Assembly (NCBI GenBank): GCA_035376985.1
Contig: DAOSSA010000017.1
Location: 1-50,963, forward strand
Source: Brevifilum sp029548365
GTDB taxonomy: Bacteria > Chloroflexota > Anaerolineae > Anaerolineales > Anaerolineaceae
Reading direction: 5' to 3'
Length of the DNA stretch: 50,963 nt
This document shows, piece after piece, positions 24,395-32,658 of the stretch. The first letter of the stretch is position 1; every line of letters starts with the position of its first letter. The notes beneath the pieces were generated by a model. That model had not been told where the DNA came from. It ran no database searches and worked only from the letters and a program-made list of their open reading frames with translations. The position numbers and the translations under genes are program-made.

Positions 24395-25517
24395 CAAACA
24401 CCTCGCGCAACTTATCGAAGAAACTTTGCTCCTGGATTTTGATATCCGGGTCCATGGTTTTGGCCAATTGTTCAAACAGCTCGCGTTGCTCTGCGCTCAA
24501 TCGGGCGGGGATCTGCACTGAAACCGTCACCAACTGGTCGCCGGTGCCGGAGCCGCGCAGGTGGGGGATGCCCCGACCGCGCAAGCGGAAGATTTTTCCG
24601 GGCTGGGTGCCCGGTGGAATCCGCAGTTCCACATCGCCGTTCAGGGTTGGGATGCGAATTTCATCGCCCAAAACAGCCTGGGCGATGTTGATATCCAGAT
24701 CGAGCAGGATATCATCCCCCGCGCGGCGGAAGAAGGCATGCTTTTCAACCTCGATTTCCAGGTAGAAATTGCCGTGGGGTCCGCCGTGGGTGCCGGGCTG
24801 ACCCTCGCCAGCCAGGCGAATTTGAACACCATCTGAGACGCCCGGGGGGATGTTGACCAGCTTGTTGACGGTCTTGCGTTCCAGGCCGCGCCCATGACAG
24901 GTAACGCAGGGAGTTTCGATGACCTCACCAGTACCGTTGCAGCGTGAACAGGTGACCACCTGCACCATCGACCCCAGCAAAGTTTGATGGACCTGGCGCG
25001 TTTCGCCCTGACCATTGCATTGCGGGCAGGTGACCGGCGAGGTGCCCGGTTTGGCGCCCGAACCAGTACAGGTCTGGCACTGTTCATCGCGGGTGATTTG
25101 GATTTCTTTTTCGACACCAAAGGCTGCTTCTTCGAAGGTCAGCTTAACCCGGCTGGAGAGATCTGCACCGCGGCGGGGGGCATTGCGAACGCGTCTGCCG
25201 CCCATACCGCCAAACCCGCCGAACCCACCAAAACCGAACAACCCCTCGAGGATGTCTGAAAGGTCGATATTGGAGAAATCGGGCATGCCCTGGGTGTTGA
25301 CGCCAGCGTGCCCATAGCGATCGTAGGCTGGGCGTTTATCGCTGTCTGAAAGGACGGCGTAGGCTTCGTTAATCTCTTTAAATTTCTCTTCCGCATCAGG
25401 GTCACTGCTGACATCCGGATGGTACTGGCGCGCTAAATTCCTGAAGGCAGACTTCAGTTCATCATCGTTGGCTCCTCGTGGGACGCCAAGCACTTCGTAA
25501 TAATCACGCTTAGGCAT
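24387..25517 (-). CDS. dnaJ: Chaperone DnaJ (Hsp40)
   Basis: A 376-residue type I DnaJ, co-chaperone that stimulates the DnaK ATPase and delivers substrates. The J domain (1-70) contains the HPD motif (YHPDVS). A Gly/Phe-rich stretch follows (about 90-110, FGGFGGFGGMGG). The zinc domain has all four CxxCxGxG repeats: CQTCTGSG, CPQCNGQG, CSRCNGTG and CVTCHGRG. C-terminal client-binding domains follow. There is no clear ribosome site before ATG 25517, and a hairpin pair lies in the dnaK-dnaJ space, which may lower DnaJ relative to DnaK. Confidence 0.97.
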   Translation of the reverse strand: MPKRDYYEVLGVPRGANDDELKSAFRNLARQYHPDVSSDPDAEEKFKEINEAYAVLSDSDKRPAYDRYGHAGVNTQGMPDFSNIDLSDILEGLFGFGGFGGFGGMGGRRVRNAPRRGADLSSRVKLTFEEAAFGVEKEIQITRDEQCQTCTGSGAKPGTSPVTCPQCNGQGETRQVHQTLLGSMVQVVTCSRCNGTGEVIETPCVTCHGRGLERKTVNKLVNIPPGVSDGVQIRLAGEGQPGTHGGPHGNFYLEIEVEKHAFFRRAGDDILLDLDINIAQAVLGDEIRIPTLNGDVELRIPPGTQPGKIFRLRGRGIPHLRGSGTGDQLVTVSVQIPARLSAEQRELFEQLAKTMDPDIKIQEQSFFDKLREVFGG

Positions 25518-25585
25518 TTTTTTAATCTAATCTCGCAGTTTTTTATCCAAAGGACCTTCTGCAATTCAGCCGCATAAGTTTACTC

Positions 25586-25647
25586 ATTTGACAGGGTCAT
25601 GTCAAATTGACTCGCGTCACAGTGCCCGGGATTAACACCGGGCACTG
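25586..25647 (-). promoter_or_regulatory. Two hairpins in the dnaK-dnaJ intergenic mRNA
   Basis: A perfect 10-bp stem, CAGTGCCCGG (25620-25629) with CCGGGCACTG (25638-25647) and an 8-base loop, lies 14 bases after the dnaK stop. A second stem, ATTTGAC (25586-25592) with GTCAAAT (25601-25607), follows on the dnaJ side. Neither is followed by a U-run. They may act as a partial terminator, a processing site or 3' protection of dnaK mRNA; which one is inference. Confidence 0.55.
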
Positions 25648-25661
25648 CGTGGATCATCGGG

Positions 25662-27563
25662 TTAGACTTGTTTGAACTCGCCTTCAACGACGTCACCATC
25701 GTCCTGGTCGTCAGATGGGGGCTCGCCCTCTGTTTCAGGGTCGGGCGGCGGGGTTTGTCCTGCCTGGGCATAAGCTGCCTCGCCCAGCTTTTGCATGACC
25801 TGGGAAAGCTCGTTGGTGGCGCCTTTGATGGCTTCGATATCTTCGCCGTCCTTGACCTCACGGACTTTGGCTGCGGCATCTTCGACCTGTGTTTTCAGGT
25901 CGGCGGGCGCCTTGTCACCCAGGTCAGTGAGGGTCTTTTCAGCCGAGTAGACCATGTTGTCGGCCTGGTTTCGGGCTTCGATCAGTTCGCGCCGTTTTCG
26001 GTCTTCGTCGGCATGCAGTTCAGCATCGCGGCGCATTTGTTCAACTTCATCATCGTTAAGGCCGGAAGAGGCTGTGATGGTGATGTTCTGGCTGCGCCCG
26101 GTGGCTTTATCCTGTGCGGTCACTTCAAGGATGCCATTGGCGTTGATGTCGAAGGTAACTTCGATTTGAGGAATGCCGCGCGGGGCAGGGGGGATGCCGT
26201 CGAGAATGAATTTGCCGAGGGATTTGTTGTTGGCTGCCATGGGGCGTTCACCCTGGAGGACGTGAATTTCCACCTGGGTCTGGCTGTCGCTGGCCGTGGA
26301 GAATACCTGGCCTTCGCGGGTGGGAATGGTGGTGTTGCGCTTGATCAGGGGCGTGGCCACACCGCCCAGAGTCTCTACCGAGAGGGTCAGCGGGGTCACA
26401 TCGAGCAGGAGGATATCCTTGACTTCTCCGCCCAGAACGCCAGCCTGAATTGCGGCGCCAACTGCCACCACCTCGTCGGGGTTGACGCCTTTGTGGGGTT
26501 CCTTGCCAAACAGTTTTTCCACTTCGCTTTGAATTTTGGGCATGCGGGTCATTCCGCCCACCAGGACGATCTCATCCACTTCGTTTTTTGCCAGGTTGGC
26601 ATCGTTGAGGGCATTTTTAACCGGGGTAAGGCTGTGGGAGACCAGGTCATCGGTGAGTTGTTCCAGCTTGGAGCGGCTGATGGTCATCACCAGGTGCTTC
26701 GGTCCGGCAGCATCAGCGGTAACGTAGGGCAGGTTGATTTCAGATTGCATGGTGGAAGAAAGCTCAATTTTGGCTTTCTCGGCTGCTTCTTTCAGACGCT
26801 GTAAAGCCTGCCGGTCGTTGCGCAGGTCAATGCCATGTTCTTTTTTGAATTCGTCAGCAATGAAATCGATCAGGCGTTGATCAAAATCGTCGCCGCCCAG
26901 GAAGGTGTTGCCGCTGGTGGAGCGTACCTGGAAGACACCTTCGCCGACATCCAAAATGGAAATATCGAAGGTGCCGCCGCCCAGGTCGTAAACAGCGATG
27001 ACCTCGTTCTTCTTCTTATCCAAACCGTAAGCCAGGGAGGATGCCGTGGGCTCATTGATGATGCGCAATACTTCCAGACCGGCGATCTTTCCCGCGTCTT
27101 TGGTGGCGTTGCGCTGGGCATCGTTGAAATAGGCTGGCACAGTGATCACTGCCTGCGTGACGGGCTCACCCAGGTAGGCCTCGGCGTCGCGCTTGATCTT
27201 GGACAGGATCATGGCGCTGATTTCGGGCGGGGAGTACTCCTTGCCTCCCAGCACCACGCGCATGTCGCCGTTTGGTGCTTTGGTCACCTGGTAAGGGACC
27301 AGTTTTAAAGCCTGTTGAACTTCGGGGTCGTCGTATTTGCGACCCATAAAGCGTTTGATGGAGAAGATGGTGTTCTCCGGGTTGGTGATGGCCTGGTTGC
27401 GGGCGACGCGGCCGACCAGGCGCTCACCATTCTTATTGACGGCGACGACGGAAGGGACCAGTCGTTCGCCTTCTGCGGATGGGATCACAACCGGTTCGCC
27501 GGCGATCATCACTGCGGCGGCGGAGTTTGTGGTCCCAAGGTCGATACCAATGATTTTTCCCAT
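25662..27563 (-). CDS. dnaK: Chaperone DnaK (Hsp70)
   Basis: A 633-residue Hsp70, the ATP-driven central chaperone. The nucleotide-binding domain opens with GIDLGTTNSAAAV and contains VYDLGGGTFDISIL and LVGGMTRMPKIQ. The substrate-binding domain includes LLLDVTPLTLSVETLGG. The C-terminal lid ends in an acidic tail with VVEGEFKQV, the bacterial DnaK ending. The bacterial insertion in lobe IIB (KLVPYQV region) is present. ATG 27563 has a strong AGGAGG 10 bases upstream. It lies 26 bp after grpE in the heat-shock operon controlled by HrcA. Confidence 0.98.
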   Translation of the reverse strand: MGKIIGIDLGTTNSAAAVMIAGEPVVIPSAEGERLVPSVVAVNKNGERLVGRVARNQAITNPENTIFSIKRFMGRKYDDPEVQQALKLVPYQVTKAPNGDMRVVLGGKEYSPPEISAMILSKIKRDAEAYLGEPVTQAVITVPAYFNDAQRNATKDAGKIAGLEVLRIINEPTASSLAYGLDKKKNEVIAVYDLGGGTFDISILDVGEGVFQVRSTSGNTFLGGDDFDQRLIDFIADEFKKEHGIDLRNDRQALQRLKEAAEKAKIELSSTMQSEINLPYVTADAAGPKHLVMTISRSKLEQLTDDLVSHSLTPVKNALNDANLAKNEVDEIVLVGGMTRMPKIQSEVEKLFGKEPHKGVNPDEVVAVGAAIQAGVLGGEVKDILLLDVTPLTLSVETLGGVATPLIKRNTTIPTREGQVFSTASDSQTQVEIHVLQGERPMAANNKSLGKFILDGIPPAPRGIPQIEVTFDINANGILEVTAQDKATGRSQNITITASSGLNDDEVEQMRRDAELHADEDRKRRELIEARNQADNMVYSAEKTLTDLGDKAPADLKTQVEDAAAKVREVKDGEDIEAIKGATNELSQVMQKLGEAAYAQAGQTPPPDPETEGEPPSDDQDDGDVVEGEFKQV

Positions 27564-27589
27564 GTGATTATGCCTCCTAAAATTTTCTA

Positions 27590-28165
27590 TTACTGGGCGA
27601 CACGCACCATCGCCGGGCGGATGATGCGGTCGGAAATGCGGTACCCGGGCTGGATGATGTCAATGATCTGCCCTTCGGTGTATCCCGGGTGTTCTTCAAG
27701 GGTGATCGCTTCGTGGATGTTGGGGTCAAATTCGTCTCCGGGGTTAACGTCCATACGCTCGACACCCTGGTTCTTCAACTGGGTGAGGATCTTTTGATAG
27801 ATCAATTCGATCCCTTCAACCCAGGCAGCAGCGCCTTTTTCAGCTGGTTTATCTTTGAGGGCGCGCTCCAGGTCGTCAGCGATGACCAAAAAGGATTTGA
27901 CCGTACTGGCCAGGGCGTCCTGGTAAGTGCGTGCCGTATCGCGTTGCACGCGTTTTTTGTAATTGTCAAAATCAGCGCAGGTGCGCAGATAACTGTCGAG
28001 CTGCTCATCAACCTGTACCTGTAGGGATTCAATTTCCTTTTCCAGATCGGAATATTCGTCAAAGGTCAAGGCAATCATAGGCTGACCCTCATCGGCGGGG
28101 TTGTGCTCTTTGTTTTCATCTTTTTGTGTTTGTTTTTTGTTTTTCTCTTTTTTTTCTTCAGTCAT
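27590..28165 (-). CDS. grpE: Nucleotide exchange factor GrpE
   Basis: A 191-residue GrpE, which releases ADP from DnaK. A Lys/Glu-rich disordered start is followed by the long coiled coil (about 35-85, DLEKEIESLQVQVDEQLD) and NYKKRVQRDTAR, then the C-terminal beta domain with VNPGDEFDPNIHEAI and YRISDRIIRPAMVRV, the family signature. The frame extends to 28207, but ATG 28165 is preceded by GGAG at proper distance and gives the standard opening MTEEKKEKN. It lies 50 bp after hrcA. Confidence 0.95.
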   Translation of the reverse strand: MTEEKKEKNKKQTQKDENKEHNPADEGQPMIALTFDEYSDLEKEIESLQVQVDEQLDSYLRTCADFDNYKKRVQRDTARTYQDALASTVKSFLVIADDLERALKDKPAEKGAAAWVEGIELIYQKILTQLKNQGVERMDVNPGDEFDPNIHEAITLEEHPGYTEGQIIDIIQPGYRISDRIIRPAMVRVAQ

Positions 28166-28215
28166 AGGTTGCTCCAGTAGATCAGGGTATGGATGATTCC
28201 TTGTCATAACAGGGT

Positions 28216-29247
28216 TTACACCACCAGAGACTCAGACACGAGATCGCTGAGCACATTGGCGACGAATTGAACGGTAGAGATGGTGCGGTCGTAGGGCATG
28301 CGGATCGGACCCAGCACGCCGATCGAGCCGGTCAGAGATTGGGGGTCGCCATAGCGGGCCAGGATCACCGAACACTGGCGCAGCTCATCCCAGGTGCCCT
28401 CACCGCCGATCAGAACCTGGATACCACCAACATCGGTGTTCATCATTGTGCTGGCAAGCAGGTTTTCTAAAAGCGAGCTTTCCTCCAGGATATGCAGCGC
28501 CTGGCGGGCTTCATCAGATTCGGGGAACTCGGGTTCCGAGAGGACGTAGGTCATCCCGTCCAGGTAAATTTCGCCGGTGACCGATTCTTCAATCAGGGTC
28601 ATTTCAGCCACGAGGATATCGATGATATCCTGTCCGAGGGCGTCAAATTGGGGTCGTAAGCGGGAGATGTCGTCGATATCACAGCGGGTACACTGGTGTG
28701 AGATGCGGTTGGCAACCTCTGACAGGCGCTCTTGTGAAACGGCTTCGGCCAATGTAATGAACTGCTGACGGATCTCGCCCCCCATCAGGACCAGCACCAT
28801 CAACACCTGCCGGCCGCGTGCAGCAACCAGTTCCAGGTGTTTGAAGATGGTCTTGTCAGCGTGGGGTGCGGTCACCAGTGAGGCAGCCTGGGATTGATTG
28901 GCCAGCACCGAAGCAGCTAATTTCAGCCATTGTTCAACGTCCTGACGGGACTGGTAGAACTGGTGGGAAATGGTGCGGCGTGTGGCGGTGGGGAGAGTGC
29001 TTTTTTGGGTCAGGTTGCCGACAAAAAAGCGGTAGCCTTCTTCAGTGGGCACACGACCGGCAGAGGTATGCGGCTGCCGCAGGAGGTTGTATTCCGTCAG
29101 GACACTCATCTCGTTGCGGATCGTAGCCGAACTCATCGCCAGGTTGTATTTTAGAACCAGCGTTTTAGATCCGACCGGCTGTGCGGTCTGGATATGTTCG
29201 TGAATCACGAGGGTCAGGATCAATTTCTGGCGATCGGTCAGCCGCAT
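28216..29247 (-). CDS. hrcA: Heat-inducible transcription repressor HrcA
   Basis: A 343-residue HrcA, which represses class I heat-shock genes by binding CIRCE. The N-terminal winged helix shows TDRQKLILTLVIHEHI, QPVGSKTLVLKYNL and SSATIRNEMSVLTEYNLL, and HTSAGRVPTEEGYRFFV follows, all diagnostic. The GAF-like sensing domain follows. It is the first gene of hrcA-grpE-dnaK-dnaJ-prmA and autoregulates through the perfect CIRCE copy 19 bases before its start codon. A CGGAG ribosome site precedes ATG 29247. Confidence 0.97.
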   Translation of the reverse strand: MRLTDRQKLILTLVIHEHIQTAQPVGSKTLVLKYNLAMSSATIRNEMSVLTEYNLLRQPHTSAGRVPTEEGYRFFVGNLTQKSTLPTATRRTISHQFYQSRQDVEQWLKLAASVLANQSQAASLVTAPHADKTIFKHLELVAARGRQVLMVLVLMGGEIRQQFITLAEAVSQERLSEVANRISHQCTRCDIDDISRLRPQFDALGQDIIDILVAEMTLIEESVTGEIYLDGMTYVLSEPEFPESDEARQALHILEESSLLENLLASTMMNTDVGGIQVLIGGEGTWDELRQCSVILARYGDPQSLTGSIGVLGPIRMPYDRTISTVQFVANVLSDLVSESLVV

Positions 29248-29265
29248 GGTTTGCTCCGTAAAATT

Positions 29266-29292
29266 TTAGCACTCTCATCATGAGAGTGCTAA
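29266..29292 (-). promoter_or_regulatory. CIRCE operator (HrcA binding site)
   Basis: Perfect consensus: TTAGCACTC (29266-29274), a 9-base spacer and GAGTGCTAA (29284-29292). It sits between the promoter and the hrcA start codon. An additional half-site TTTAGCAC (29293-29300) directly follows and pairs with the right arm as GTGCTAA-T-TTAGCAC. Confidence 0.98.
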
Positions 29293-29307
29293 TTTAGCAC
29301 AGGTTTA

Positions 29308-29336
29308 ATCTTACCATGCAGGGTTTAGAGCGTCAA
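29308..29336 (-). promoter_or_regulatory. Sigma-70 type promoter of the hrcA operon
   Basis: On the minus strand, TTGACG (29336-29331) is the -35 box, the spacer is exactly 17 bases, and TAAGAT (29313-29308) is the -10 box. Transcription would start at the edge of CIRCE, so HrcA binding blocks it. Position and quality make this the best promoter in the window. Confidence 0.8.
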
Positions 29337-29380
29337 GAAACGGAAGGTCATGTGAGCGTTAGCGTTTTATTAGAAATGGT

Positions 29381-29513
29381 GGGTAGGAATCAGGTGATTA
29401 GGAATTAGGTGATTAGGGATCAGGCGATTAGGAATCAGGTGATTAGGAATAAGGGATTAGGGATTAGGTGATAAGTATCAGCTACCAGCTACCAGCTATC
29501 AGCTATGAGCTAA
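29381..29513. repeat. Composite tandem-repeat array after the acetyltransferase gene
   Basis: Five to six 15-bp units (for example GATTAGGAATTAGGT at 29396-29410, GATTAGGGATCAGGC next, GATTAGGAATCAGGT next) are followed by five 7-bp units at 29479-29513: CAGCTAC twice, CAGCTAT twice, and GAGCTAA. Order and orientation of the two tracts are the same as at 22508-22655. The final GAGCTAA unit supplies the TAG stop of the acetyltransferase gene on the minus strand. Confidence 0.85.
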
Positions 29514-30334
29514 CAGCCTCGCTCAAGGGTGGCGCGGTAAATGTGCCGGTCGACGCCGCCGAATTTATATTTATAATCCTCATCGCCGCGCATAAAGTCG
29601 ACCTCGGTGAGTCCATTTTTTATCGACCAATGCACCAGGTGTGCCAGGTGNNNNNNNNNNNNNNNNNNNNNNNNNNNNNNNNNNNNNNNNNNNNNNNNNN
29701 NNNNNNNNNNNNNNNNNNNNNNNNNNNNNNNNNNNNNNNNNNNNNNNNNNTCCACATTGCGATTTTTTCTGCGGATCTCGTGGCGCTGTTTTTTATCGAG
29801 TCCCGCCAGGTAGGTTTCATAATCCCCGGGGAGGGGGATGTAAGGTGCTGGCTGAAGATGAGTCTGTTGGTGTTCCCAACCACGCTTTTTGGCTTCGGAT
29901 TCCAATGCCGCCAGTGTAGGGGAGGTTTCTAACAGGTTGTACAGGTCCAAAAATTCCCAGTGGGGCAGGTCGTCATCAACTGAAAGAAAGTCCAGCAGAC
30001 CGCTCAGAAAAGGGCGCAGGTCCTGCGGATTGACGATAAAATCCAGGAAATCAGAAACTTCAACGGCGCCAACGAACATCAGCGCGGGCTGACCGGTGAG
30101 ATTCTCAGCGAAAAACAGGGGCGCAATTCCCACCAGGCGGTCGCCCTGTGTGGCAGCGATGACCGCCAATGGGCTGTCCTCGGGCCACTCCCCGCCGCCG
30201 CGTGTCTGCCACCATGCCTGCTGATATTCGAAGGTGAGGAATGGTACATCACTTGCACTGTGTCCTAAAAGCTGATTCCATGAATCTTTTAAAGGCTCAA
30301 GCTCAGAAAAGTTGTGATAACGTTGAAATTTCAT
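29510..30334 (-). CDS. CelD/FemAB-like GNAT acetyltransferase, interrupted by a gap
   Basis: A protein of the Acetyltransf_6 (CelD/BcsL-like) group, a double-GNAT fold found in cell-wall and exopolysaccharide gene sets. Visible parts are the N-terminal domain (WNQLLGHSASDVPFLTFEYQ, GIAPLFF), the central DKKQRHEIRRKNR and the C-terminal VDFMRGDEDYKYKFGGVDR, a family hallmark. The N-run removes the segment between the last two. The frame is kept with 100 N, but the family normally has about 100 residues there, so the real gap is probably longer. The TAG stop lies in a 7-bp repeat unit, so the C-terminus may be altered. Confidence 0.82.
   Translation of the reverse strand: MKFQRYHNFSELEPLKDSWNQLLGHSASDVPFLTFEYQQAWWQTRGGGEWPEDSPLAVIAATQGDRLVGIAPLFFAENLTGQPALMFVGAVEVSDFLDFIVNPQDLRPFLSGLLDFLSVDDDLPHWEFLDLYNLLETSPTLAALESEAKKRGWEHQQTHLQPAPYIPLPGDYETYLAGLDKKQRHEIRRKNRNVXXXXXXXXXXXXXXXXXXXXXXXXXXXXXXXXXXHLAHLVHWSIKNGLTEVDFMRGDEDYKYKFGGVDRHIYRATLERGC
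29651..29750. other. Assembly gap (100 N) inside the acetyltransferase gene
   Basis: Exactly 100 N, inside the second half of the GNAT coding region. The frame is preserved by chance or by a real length of 1 modulo 3. Confidence 0.98.
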
Positions 30335-30363
30335 GGCCCTGATTATACCTTAGCACAAGCGTG

Positions 30364-30369
30364 TATAAT
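30364..30369 (+). promoter_or_regulatory. Candidate -10 box before the PP2C-like gene
   Basis: TATAAT at 30364-30369 lies 36 bases before the ATG at 30405, in the 70-bp divergent space after the acetyltransferase start. No clear -35 box is seen 17 bases upstream, so this is only a candidate. Confidence 0.35.
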
Positions 30370-30404
30370 GGAGGCAAGCTTTAGAATGAACGGGTTAGGT
30401 GCAC

Positions 30405-32658
30405 ATGTATGATCTCAAATTAATCCCCATTCACCAGGAAAAAGGGCAGACGATCCCGCGGCAGCGTGGTTTTATCGCCGCCAGTCCGCCGCGCAGAGCG
30501 GCGCGCAGCCGGGAAGAGGACATGCTGATTCTTTCATTAATCATCAACGGCGATGCACAGGCTGTGGCAGAGCTGCAGGATTCGTGGCTGGAAAAATTTG
30601 TGGAGCCGTTTTTCAAGACCGGCGGTTCGGTGACATCGGCGCTGCGCTCGTTTATCGAGACCCTCAACCTGACCATGATGGAAAAGAACCTCAAGGCAGC
30701 TGGGGCCGGGGCTGCGGTCACCGGTGCGATCACCCTGGCCGCCGTTCATCGGCGTGCGGTGTATATCGCCCAATCCGGGTTGACCCATGCTTATGCCCTG
30801 ACCCAGGCTGGACTGGGGCACTTCCACGATGCCAGCCGATTGGATCGCGGCCTGGGTTTGAGCCGCACACCCACCATCCGTTACTACCAGGCAGACCTGG
30901 GTTCCGGGGGCTACCTGTTTATGTCGGATTCGCCTGCGCCCACGTGGACACAGGAACAATTATGTAAGGATGGTTTTCCGAACCTGGAGCAATTACACCG
31001 GCGTTTAATGAACCAGTCTTCCCCCGATTTGCGCCTGGATTTGGTCCAGATCTTNNNNNNNNNNNNNNNNNNNNNNNNNNNNNNNNNNNNNNNNNNNNNN
31101 NNNNNNNNNNNNNNNNNNNNNNNNNNNNNNNNNNNNNNNNNNNNNNNNNNNNNNCATCATCACCGATGGCGTAGAAAAGGAACCGCTTCCGGCGCTGGTT
31201 GAGCCTGGCGTCCCGCATGAAATCAGCGATCAGGACCAGCCCCCAGAGAGAGCCCGCCCGCCAGAAGCTGCCAAAGCTCGCAAGGACCGCAAAGCCTTTG
31301 CCGACCAGGTCGACGAGATGCGCGAAGAGGGTTTAAAGGGCCTGGCGAAGTTTTTCAGATGGTGGGGTGGCGTCCGGGAAAAACTGGGCACTGCTTTCAA
31401 AAAAATCTTCGCAAGAGGTGGGTCAGCCGAAGAAGCGGGAGTGCCAGCGTTGTCCTTGCGCACTTCGTTGATTATTGTCATTGCCGTGCCCTTGCTGGTG
31501 GTGGGGATTGCGGTTGGCGTTTACCTCTCACGCGGGCGGGTACAGCAACATCAGTATTACCTTGCGCAAGCAGAAACGGCGATTGCTAGTGCGCAGGCAG
31601 TTAGCGACCCCGTACAGGCACGCGAAGCGTTGGCACTTGCGATCCAGTTTTTGGACCAGGCGGAATCGTTCCGATCGACGGATGAAACCAAAGAACTGAG
31701 AACAAACACCCAGCATGCCCTGGACGTGTTTGATGGAGCCTTACGGCTCAGCTATCACCCGGCAATTCTTGGCACGCTGTCCGAAGGCATTAATATCACT
31801 CGCATCATCTCTTACGGCATGGATTTATACATGCTCGACGCCACTGCGGGGCGGCTGATCCACGCCACCCGGGGCAGCCAGGGATACCAGATCGATTCCG
31901 ACTTCCTGTGCGATGCCGGTAATTACAGCGGCGGGACGGCGGATCTGCTGGTGGATGCCACCGCGCTGCCGATTAACAATCCCTACCTCGCCCATGTTCT
32001 GGCGGCGGATGCGAAGGGCAATGTGATTTACTGCAGTCCGGGGCAGGAGCCGGTGGTGCAAACCCTGCCGCGCGGCGTTGAGGCCATCGGTGCGGTAACA
32101 CGTATTGCCTATGAAGGCAACTTTCTGTACGTCCTTGACCCCACTGCTGAGGCGGTGCGGGTTTACCGCTCGACTAACGGGCAATTTTTGGATGAACCGA
32201 CCGTGTTCTTTGGGAGAGCAAAGGTTGGCGAAATACCACCGTTAAGACAGATGGTGGATATAGCCGTCAATGGCGCGGAGCTTTACCTGCTGCGGAGCGA
32301 TGGGATGCTATCACATTGTTTGGCGACGGGGCTGTCCGATGATCCGGTCCACTGTGAGAACCCGGTAGAGTATATAGACGGGCGGACCGGGAAGGAAGAT
32401 CAGCCAGTGACCATGCCTGATTCCCGGTTTGCTGCTGTGCTGTACACAGCTCCGCCCGACCCGACAGTGGATATCCTGGATGCAGAAAACGCGGATATTT
32501 TCCGGTTTTCACTGCGCTTCAGGTTGTATCAACGTATGCGCTCTGATATCGGAAATTATGAAGTGGTTTCACCCGCGGCAACAGCTTTTACCATCGGCGT
32601 GGACCGGATCGCCTTCATTGCCTTTGGGCACCAGGTGTTTTGGGCGTATGTGGAGTAA
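30405..32658 (+). CDS. Degenerate PP2C-like protein with membrane helix and extracellular domain, interrupted by a gap
   Basis: The N-terminal part (30405-31054) has the layout of a PP2C phosphatase (RGFIAASPP, AVYIAQSGLTHAYAL, YLFMSDSP), but the metal-binding Asp motifs are altered: LSLIINGDA stands where DGxGG is expected, and SDS where SDG is expected. After the gap comes a linker rich in charged residues, one membrane helix (about 31456-31527, LRTSLIIVIAVPLLVVGI), a coiled segment and a large extracellular beta domain, possibly a propeller (TRIAYEGNFLYVLDPTAEAV). The two halves are in different frames with 100 N, so the gap is misestimated (length 0 modulo 3 needed). Possibly a pseudophosphatase coupling outside signals to a Ser/Thr kinase system; inference. 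ATG 30405 is preferred over GTG 30399. Confidence 0.65.
31055..31154. other. Assembly gap (100 N) inside the PP2C-like gene
   Basis: Exactly 100 N. The reading frames before and after do not join across 100 bases; a length divisible by 3 would restore one open frame. Confidence 0.98.
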
